This document shows positions 25,570 to 31,325 of a DNA stretch of 31,325 bases, one piece after another. The stretch comes from JBCCCJ01 sp039029315 (lineage in GTDB: Bacteria > Bacteroidota > Bacteroidia > J057): the NCBI GenBank assembly GCA_039029315.1, contig JBCCGK010000124.1:1-31325 (forward strand), given 5' to 3'. The stretch's first letter is position 1, and each line of letters starts with the position of its first letter. The notes beneath the pieces were generated by a model that was not told where the DNA came from, did no database searches, and worked only from the letters and a program-made list of their open reading frames with translations. Made by a program: the position numbers and the translations under genes.

Positions 25570-25633
25570 GACCACAACGACACATGCCAGACCAGGCAGA
25601 GGGAATTGTGGATGAACAGAGGAAGGAGACAGC

Positions 25634-25663
25634 TTGTTTTTTCCCAAAGAATAGGTATTATAG
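25634..25663 (+). promoter_or_regulatory. Candidate promoter for the esterase-phosphatase gene
   Basis: TTG (25634-25636) is followed after exactly 19 bases by TATTATAG (25656-25663), a partial match to TAnnTTTG with the expected spacing. Just downstream is a small palindrome, AGTAT-AATGA-ATACT, that could be a regulator site. The ATG is at 25699. Confidence 0.35.
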
Positions 25664-25698
25664 TTCTCCATTCCTAGTATAATGAATACTTGCTTATT

Positions 25699-28221
25699 AT
25701 GAAGAAGATTGGATATGCTATCCTGGTTTTGCTTTATGGCTTTGTTTATCAAGCTATTGAGACACAAGCACAGGACAATATGCTTTGTCAGGGAGGGTAT
25801 TGGTCTGAAGATGAAGCCAAACAAATTCATGACAAATGGAGCGCATCTCTACATAGCTTGAAAGCGTGGGAGCAACGGGCTGAGGTGATTCGGCAGGGCA
25901 TTCTTAGCGGGGCAAAGCTGTCTCCCATGCTCCCCAAACATCCACTACATCCCAGAATCCACGGACAGACATTTCATGATGGATATACCGTTGAGAATGT
26001 CTCCTTCGAAAGTCTTCCTGGTGTATTTGTAACAGGCAACCTCTATCGGCCTGATGGTCTTCCGGGTCCTTATGCTGGGATTCTTGCCCCACATGGCCAC
26101 TGGAACCAAGGAGGAAATTATGGACGGTTTCGCAAAAACCTTCAGCAGCGATGTGCCAATCTCGCCAGGATGGGAGCCATCGTATTTGCGTATGATATGG
26201 TCGGTTATGGAGAATCTACCCAATTTGATCATCACCATCCACAGGTGCTACAATTGCAAACCTGGAACAGCATTCGTGTCGTAGATTTTCTAAGCAGTAT
26301 GGCGGAGGTTGACACCAATCGCATTGGAATCAGCGGGGCATCTGGCGGTGGCACACAATCATTTTTGTTGACAGCCATTGATCCAAGAATAGCCGTATCA
26401 GTGCCTGTGGTGCAAGTCGCTGCGCACTTTTTTGGAGGATGCCTCTGCGAAAGCGGAATGCCCATTCACAAAAGCCTGGAACATCAAACCAGCAATGTAG
26501 AAATAGCGGCACTTGCTGCGCCAAGACCCATGTTGTTGATCTCGGATGGCGCAGATTGGACGAAGAATACTCCAGAGGTTGAGTATCCTTATATTCAACA
26601 CATTTATGAACTATATGGCAAGAAAGACATGGTTGAACATGTACATCTCCCCAATGATGTCCATGATTACGGCCCCAGTAAACGAGAACCAATGTATCGC
26701 TTCTTTGCCAAGCACTTGGATCTTGACCTGAATCAAGTGGTAGACGAGCAGGATCAACTGGATGAAAGCCTTGTGAACATGATGGACAGTGCAGAGTTGG
26801 CTGCATTCACCCCCATCTTTCCTCGCCCTTCCTATGCCATTGCTGATGATGAAAGTCTTACAAGACTTCTGAGATTTCCCCCTCCTGTTGGACGCCCATA
26901 CCCTCATGATCCATATGCCCCTTCACACATTCCTGATCGAATTATCCTTAGTTGGACCGCAGACCCCGCCTATACGCAAGCAGTAACCTGGCGAACAGAT
27001 CATACCATCCGCGAGGCATTTGCAGAACTCGCTATTGCGGACCCTAGCCCAGACTTCCGAGACAATACCAAGGGATTTACTGCTCTGACTCAATCATTTG
27101 TCAGCAAAAAAAATCTATCCTATACGCATAGTGTAACCTTCACCGATCTCCAACCAGATACCAGATATGTGTACAGAGTTGGTTCAGGAAAAATCTGGAG
27201 TGAGTGGTTTCATTTCAAAACGGCCAGTGATGAGGCGAAACCGTATTCCTTCCTGTATTTTGGGGATGCACAAAACGAGCTGAAGTCCATGTGGTCCAGA
27301 ACCATCCGGGAGGCATTTATCACCCAACCCAAGGCAGATTTCATGATCCATGCCGGAGACCTGGTCAATGATGGAGTCAATGACAAGGAATGGGGACACT
27401 GGTTTTATGCCGGAGGGTGGATGTATGGCATGATTCCCAGCATTGTCACCCCAGGCAATCATGAATACTATCGTGCAGGGGAAGGGCGCCGAAAACTCAG
27501 TATCCATTGGAAACCAACTTTTTCTTTACCTGAAAATGGACCAGAAGGCCTGGAAGAAACTGTCTATCATCTGGATTATCAGGGAACAAAATTCATTTCC
27601 CTGAATACAACAGCTATGTATCAGGACAAGTCTTCGCTCAAACTACAGGCCAAATGGCTGGAAGAAGTTCTCAAACAGAATCAACAACGATGGACCATCG
27701 TAACCCACCATCACCCCATCTATTCTTCCAGCAAAGGACGAGACAATTCAGGTCTTCGCAAGACCTTCCAACCGCTGTATGAAAAATACGGAGTGGATCT
27801 GGTCCTACAAGGGCATGATCATTCCTATGGTCGAGGCGGCAATCTCAATACAGGGGCCAAGCTATTTTCAAAATCTGGCCCTGTATATGTTGTGTCTGTG
27901 AGTGGGCCAAAAATGTATAGCCTGTCAACCGATAAATGGATGGATCGTGCTGCTTCCAATACCCAACTGTACCAGGTCATTCAGCTGAACGGGGACAGCC
28001 TCACTTTCAAAGCCTATACAACGACAGGTGAATTATATGATGCTTTTGCCTTGATAAAACGTGGCGATGACTCCAACCGCTTCATTGATCAGACACCGGA
28101 AGGGGTAGAACAACGGATTGACATTCCTCCCAAACAGATCTTTCGCTACGACGAAAAAGATTTGGAGGTCTACCGAAAACGTTTTCAGAATTTCAAAACT
28201 GCCAAAGGCAAAAATGAATGA
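25699..28221 (+). CDS. Secreted esterase (alpha/beta-hydrolase) fused to a purple-acid-phosphatase-like domain
   Basis: This 840-residue protein starts at the ATG at 25699 (MKKIGYAILVLLYGFVYQAI signal peptide, cleavage near residue 25). Residues about 70-345 are an acetyl-xylan-esterase/dienelactone-hydrolase-like fold: VTGNLYRPDGLPGPYAGIL, APHGHW, nucleophile in ISGASGGG (about 212), acid in LLISDGADW and histidine in NDVHDYG. Residues about 400-505 are an FN3-like purple acid phosphatase N-domain (IILSWTADPAYTQAVTWRTD). Residues about 515-740 are a metallophosphoesterase: GDAQ, GDLVND, GNHEYY, THHHP and GHDHSYGR. The tyrosine that gives purple phosphatases their GDLxY motif is replaced by valine-asparagine. 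The product presumably cleaves ester and phosphoester bonds outside the cytoplasm. Its stop overlaps the next gene's ATG. Confidence 0.85.
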   Translation: MKKIGYAILVLLYGFVYQAIETQAQDNMLCQGGYWSEDEAKQIHDKWSASLHSLKAWEQRAEVIRQGILSGAKLSPMLPKHPLHPRIHGQTFHDGYTVENVSFESLPGVFVTGNLYRPDGLPGPYAGILAPHGHWNQGGNYGRFRKNLQQRCANLARMGAIVFAYDMVGYGESTQFDHHHPQVLQLQTWNSIRVVDFLSSMAEVDTNRIGISGASGGGTQSFLLTAIDPRIAVSVPVVQVAAHFFGGCLCESGMPIHKSLEHQTSNVEIAALAAPRPMLLISDGADWTKNTPEVEYPYIQHIYELYGKKDMVEHVHLPNDVHDYGPSKREPMYRFFAKHLDLDLNQVVDEQDQLDESLVNMMDSAELAAFTPIFPRPSYAIADDESLTRLLRFPPPVGRPYPHDPYAPSHIPDRIILSWTADPAYTQAVTWRTDHTIREAFAELAIADPSPDFRDNTKGFTALTQSFVSKKNLSYTHSVTFTDLQPDTRYVYRVGSGKIWSEWFHFKTASDEAKPYSFLYFGDAQNELKSMWSRTIREAFITQPKADFMIHAGDLVNDGVNDKEWGHWFYAGGWMYGMIPSIVTPGNHEYYRAGEGRRKLSIHWKPTFSLPENGPEGLEETVYHLDYQGTKFISLNTTAMYQDKSSLKLQAKWLEEVLKQNQQRWTIVTHHHPIYSSSKGRDNSGLRKTFQPLYEKYGVDLVLQGHDHSYGRGGNLNTGAKLFSKSGPVYVVSVSGPKMYSLSTDKWMDRAASNTQLYQVIQLNGDSLTFKAYTTTGELYDAFALIKRGDDSNRFIDQTPEGVEQRIDIPPKQIFRYDEKDLEVYRKRFQNFKTAKGKNE

Positions 28222-30134
28222 TTGACATGGAGTATCCACAACAATATGCCTTGAGTCTCGAACAAGCAGATCAGTTTTGGCAAGAACAAAGTAAGCGGAT
28301 TGCCTGGTTTCAAGCTCCCCAACATATCCTGTCCCAATCAGAGCAGGGCTTTCACAGATGGTATCAGGGTGGCAAACTCAATACATCTTATCTGGCCCTT
28401 GATTATCAGATAGAGGTTGGCAGAGGAGAACAGACGGCTTTGATTTATGATTCTCCTGTAACCGGACACAAACGGCAATACACCTATGCCGAGTTATTGG
28501 CGGAAGTATCCTTGTTTGCCGGAGTCCTTCAGCAGATGGGGGTAGAGAAAGGGGATCGTATCATCATCTACATGCCGATGATTCCAGAGGTTGTGTTTGC
28601 GATGCTGGCTTGTGCAAGAATCGGTGCAGTGCATTCGGTGGTATTTGGTGGATTTGCAGCCCATGAGCTGGCCATACGGATCGATGATGCTCAGCCAAAA
28701 TTGATCCTGGCAGCCAGTGGCGGGAAGGAAATCGACCGCATAGTTCCCTATAAACCGATCATCGATGCGGCTTTGGAAGAAGCCAGCTTTCAACCCTCTG
28801 CTTGCATTGTCTATCAACGCTCCTTTGTCAGAGCAGAGATGCAGGCTGGAAGAGATTTCGATTGGGAGAAGCTGCGATCTCAAGCCGAGGCAGTCGGATA
28901 TGTCTCTGTCGATGCCTGGGACCCCTTGTATATTCTGTATACCTCTGGCACCACGGGCCAACCCAAAGGAATCATTCGAGACAATGGAGGCCATGCTGTG
29001 GCCCTGCACGCCAGTATGGAACTGGTATATGGCATGAAACCCGGAGATGTCTTTTGGGCTGCCTCGGATGTTGGATGGGTGGTGGGGCACTCCTATATCG
29101 TCTACGCACCTTTGATCTATGGCTGTACCACGGTATTGTTTGAAGGAAAACCCATCAAAACCCCAGATGCAAGCACCTTCTGGCGCATCATTCAAACATA
29201 TAGAGTCAGGGCATTGTTTACTGCTCCTACAGCTATCAGGGCAATCAAGAAGGAAGATCCAAGTGGCCAGCTCAAAGCCTCCTACCCCACTCCTTCCCTT
29301 CAGTATTTATTTTTGGCAGGCGAACGAACTGATGTTGCAACATATGAGTGGGCCAGAGAATTGTTGCAGGTCCCTGTAATCGATCATTGGTGGCAGACAG
29401 AATCTGGCTGGCCCATGCTTTCGAATATGGCAGGAGCGGGATTGCTCCCCCCCAAACCGGGATCTGTAACCAAGGCTGTCGTTGGATACGATGTACAGAT
29501 ATTGGACGAACATGGTCGGGAACTCCCTCCCAATTCTGAAGGATCTGTTTGTATCAAACTCCCCTTGCCTCCGGGATGTCTGCCAACTCTCTGGCAAGAT
29601 GATGAACGATTTCGATCTTCCTATCTCGATCCTTTCCCAGGCTATTATTTTTCGGCAGATGGAGGCTACAAAGATGAGGATGGCTATATCTACATAACAG
29701 GGCGAATCGATGATATCATCAATGTTGCAGGACATAGACTCTCCACAGCCGAGATGGAAGAAGTCATTGCTTCACACCCCGCGGTCGCAGAATGTGCTGT
29801 GGCCGGAATATCAGATGAACTCAAAGGGCAAATTCCTGTTGGCTTTGTGGTGCTGAAGGCTGGAGAGACCATCGATATGGAACAATTGCAGCAGCAATTG
29901 GTACAGATGGTGCGCGACACCATCGGTCCAGTGGCGGCTTTCAAACGGGCACTGATTGCCAAGCGTCTTCCCAAGACTCGTTCTGGAAAGATTCTTCGAA
30001 AAATCATCCGCTACATTGCCGATGGCAAATCGTTCAATCCGCCTTCAACCATCGAAGACATGGCTGTTCTGGATGAACTCCGAGAACTGATGCACACCCA
30101 TCGGGTGGGACAGGCATTTTCGGGAGTAGGCTGA
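28218..30134 (+). CDS. prpE: Propionate/acetate-CoA ligase (PrpE-type)
   Basis: This 638-residue enzyme belongs to the ANL adenylate-forming superfamily. The acetyl-CoA-synthetase N-domain (FWQEQSKRIAWFQAPQHIL) is followed by the P-loop LYTSGTTGQPKGIIRDNGGH; DNGGH is typical of propionyl-CoA synthetase. Next come DVGWVVGHSYIVYAPL, the WWQTESGWP core motif, YFSADGGYKDEDGYIYITGR with the hinge region, and the C-terminal catalytic lysine in TRSGKILRKIIR. It activates propionate (or acetate) to acyl-CoA with ATP, in the cytoplasm. The ATG overlaps the preceding stop by four bases; an ATG nine bases later is an alternative. Coupling with the esterase suggests it consumes the released carboxylate. 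Confidence 0.9.
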   Translation: MIDMEYPQQYALSLEQADQFWQEQSKRIAWFQAPQHILSQSEQGFHRWYQGGKLNTSYLALDYQIEVGRGEQTALIYDSPVTGHKRQYTYAELLAEVSLFAGVLQQMGVEKGDRIIIYMPMIPEVVFAMLACARIGAVHSVVFGGFAAHELAIRIDDAQPKLILAASGGKEIDRIVPYKPIIDAALEEASFQPSACIVYQRSFVRAEMQAGRDFDWEKLRSQAEAVGYVSVDAWDPLYILYTSGTTGQPKGIIRDNGGHAVALHASMELVYGMKPGDVFWAASDVGWVVGHSYIVYAPLIYGCTTVLFEGKPIKTPDASTFWRIIQTYRVRALFTAPTAIRAIKKEDPSGQLKASYPTPSLQYLFLAGERTDVATYEWARELLQVPVIDHWWQTESGWPMLSNMAGAGLLPPKPGSVTKAVVGYDVQILDEHGRELPPNSEGSVCIKLPLPPGCLPTLWQDDERFRSSYLDPFPGYYFSADGGYKDEDGYIYITGRIDDIINVAGHRLSTAEMEEVIASHPAVAECAVAGISDELKGQIPVGFVVLKAGETIDMEQLQQQLVQMVRDTIGPVAAFKRALIAKRLPKTRSGKILRKIIRYIADGKSFNPPSTIEDMAVLDELRELMHTHRVGQAFSGVG

Positions 30135-30148
30135 TCGCTTTTCTTATC

Positions 30149-30739
30149 CTACAACAATTGAGACCATTGCGTCCAGATAGTCGTTCCCTTGGAGGCAATG
30201 TGTTCATATTCGGTCAATGGAAGGAATTGACTCAGCTTGATGAAAGAGAATCGATCGAGATGCTCCCGCCAATCTTCCTCAGACATCGCATGACACGGGT
30301 GTAAACCAGGTGCATCCGCCTCCCAAATCCAGGGGGTTTCATGCGCTGCAAGACATACATTCTCTCCCAATTTATGTCTATTTGTCAATAGGTGTTCTTG
30401 GTGTTTTTCTTTATAGATTCCTGACAGAATGAGGTGGAAGCCAATTGGATGTCCCCACAATACCACAGTCCGAAAAGCAAATATCGCATCCCGCCTAAAA
30501 ATTCTGGGATAATCCAGCACTCTATAGGCTTGATTGTGATAGTTTTCTCCTCGAGATATTTTCCCGCTAGACTGGCAAACTTCTTCTGATAAGTGTATGG
30601 CATTCGAGATGGGGGTCTTCAATTCTCTATGCAGGGCAGCCAGCCATTTGTTTATTTTTTCCCCAATTCGGAATTTGGCTGGAAGCAGACTCGCATCTTG
30701 AAGGAGGTGAAATTCTTTTTCAGTTAGGGGAAATGACAT
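30149..30739 (-). CDS. Hypothetical cytoplasmic protein
   Basis: I do not recognise this protein (196 residues from the ATG at 30739; a TTG at 30796 would extend it by 19 residues). It has no signal peptide or membrane segment. The sequence is rich in histidine and aromatic residues. Its most distinctive stretches are YPRIFRRDAIFAFRTVVLWG, HPIGFHLILSG and ETPWIWEADAPGLHPCHAMS. The last has closely spaced His, Cys and acidic residues that could bind a metal. It is convergent with the acyl-CoA synthetase gene, 14 bases away. The coherent composition and length make it a credible gene of unknown function. Confidence 0.65.
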   Translation of the reverse strand: MSFPLTEKEFHLLQDASLLPAKFRIGEKINKWLAALHRELKTPISNAIHLSEEVCQSSGKISRGENYHNQAYRVLDYPRIFRRDAIFAFRTVVLWGHPIGFHLILSGIYKEKHQEHLLTNRHKLGENVCLAAHETPWIWEADAPGLHPCHAMSEEDWREHLDRFSFIKLSQFLPLTEYEHIASKGTTIWTQWSQLL

Positions 30740-30796
30740 AGGGGAAATTTGGAGAAGAATGTTGGAATCTTGAGCATTGGCATAGTTTTTACACAA

Positions 30797-31038
30797 AAAA
30801 AAAGGGATTCAATAATGACCTTACAATCCTCCTAAACCTCTACATCCACACATATACAGGCAGGTCTCGCCAATGATTGAGAGAAGGCAATTCGTATTTT
30901 TACTACAAATCATTTTCATTCATCACAAAAAAAAATAGGATGCAATTTATTGGACATCAGAATCATATATCGAAAATCTACTAAAAATCCCTATTCAGAA
31001 AAATTCGAGCATACGCTTCTTCCGATTATTCCTCTTTC
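30797..31038. other. AT-rich intergenic region
   Basis: This stretch upstream of the hypothetical gene contains A-runs (nine or more As at about 30793 and 30926). I see no convincing hairpin, RNA gene or consensus promoter. It probably holds the promoter of the minus-strand hypothetical gene. Low complexity makes motif calls unsafe. Confidence 0.4.
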
Positions 31039-31182
31039 ATGAAATACGCAATGCTCGCATTTTTCACCTTCTGTTTTTTCCCCACATCAATGAAAAACAT
31101 TACCATGAATCAGTCGCCTCCCATTTTTGCTTCCTCCATCCAGAAAATCTACGCTTCTTGCAAGTGTCAGGAAGGAAAATGA
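31039..31182 (+). CDS. Possible tiny secreted peptide, 47 residues
   Basis: ATG to TGA encodes 47 residues. The N-terminus looks like a signal peptide (MKYAMLAFFTFCFFPTSM). The rest is short and polar and ends in a two-cysteine tail (ASCKCQEGK). It lies alone in an AT-rich region and has no ribosome-binding site that I can recognise, which is normal for Bacteroidota. It may be a chance ORF. Confidence 0.3.
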   Translation: MKYAMLAFFTFCFFPTSMKNITMNQSPPIFASSIQKIYASCKCQEGK

Positions 31183-31247
31183 AAACAAATATTAAGAAAA
31201 TATCATAAAGTAGAGCCTTTGTTTATGTCAAAAAGAAAAAAAATTGA

Positions 31248-31255
31248 TATTTTTG
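31248..31255 (+). promoter_or_regulatory. Candidate -7 promoter box TATTTTTG near the right edge
   Basis: TATTTTTG matches TAnnTTTG exactly in very AT-rich DNA. A TTTG lies 26 bases upstream, longer than the usual 19-21. It may drive a gene beyond the right edge of the window. Confidence 0.25.
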
Positions 31256-31325
31256 TATAAATTGAATGGCTATTTGATAAATGAGATAAAGAAATATAGA
31301 TATATTAGGATTAGGTTAATTTGGG

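Noticed and set aside
25299..25698. An open frame on the minus strand spanning the symporter end and the intergenic gap
   Set aside because: Half of it is antisense to the symporter, the rest covers a probable promoter, and no protein feature is visible.
28494..29195. A 233-residue open frame antisense to the PrpE-type ligase
   Set aside because: The ligase motifs are on the other strand. The antisense frame shows only mirror composition bias and no recognisable domain.

Overview
The window is about 31 kb of a moderately AT-rich chromosome from a member of the Bacteroidota. The evidence is a type IX secretion C-terminal sorting domain, a TonB-dependent receptor with a carboxypeptidase-like N-terminal domain paired with a DUF4249 lipoprotein, few visible Shine-Dalgarno sequences, and promoter boxes of the TTG-N19-TAnnTTTG type. 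Saprospiria-like lineages are a reasonable guess, but nothing here proves the family. There are no rRNA or tRNA genes, no CRISPR array and no recognisable transposase.

Left part (1-11,700): a secreted T9SS substrate is followed by a minus-strand outer-membrane operon (small beta-barrel-like protein, TonB receptor, DUF4249 lipoprotein). Next come a small secreted protein and a 330-bp convergent intergenic region that holds a striking inverted-repeat (foldback) element with two hairpins whose loops are perfectly complementary. Then come a lysophospholipid acyltransferase (minus strand) and a plus-strand run: secreted transglutaminase-like protein, TPR protein, exported TIM-barrel isomerase-like protein and a proline iminopeptidase-like lipoprotein.

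Centre (11,800-22,600): a large secreted protein fuses an arylsulfotransferase-like propeller to a PhoD-like phosphatase. Convergent to it is a complete-looking minus-strand aerobic carbon monoxide dehydrogenase operon, in transcription order: Cys-rich membrane protein, coxM, coxS, coxL, coxG, coxD, coxE, and an XdhC/CoxF-like gene with a YHS tail. CoxL carries AYRCSFR, the form I (Mo-Cu, true CO-oxidising) active-site signature, plus the conserved GVGES glutamate. This is the most notable content of the window. The first gene of the operon, a small membrane protein with CxC and CPxC motifs, has no counterpart in the classical cox cluster that I recognise.

Right part (22,700-30,200): divergent from the cox operon are a crotonase-family protein, a small four-helix membrane protein overlapping a sodium:solute symporter, a secreted alpha/beta-hydrolase fused to a purple-acid-phosphatase-like domain, and a PrpE-type acyl-CoA synthetase overlapping it. 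Together these look like hydrolysis of an ester or phosphoester outside the cytoplasm, uptake of a small carboxylate, and its activation to a CoA thioester. An unrecognised minus-strand gene and an AT-rich tail containing one possible tiny secreted-peptide ORF close the window.

Taken together, the cell appears able to use CO as an electron source while consuming organic acids or esters (inference). All family calls are from reading motifs; no database search was run.
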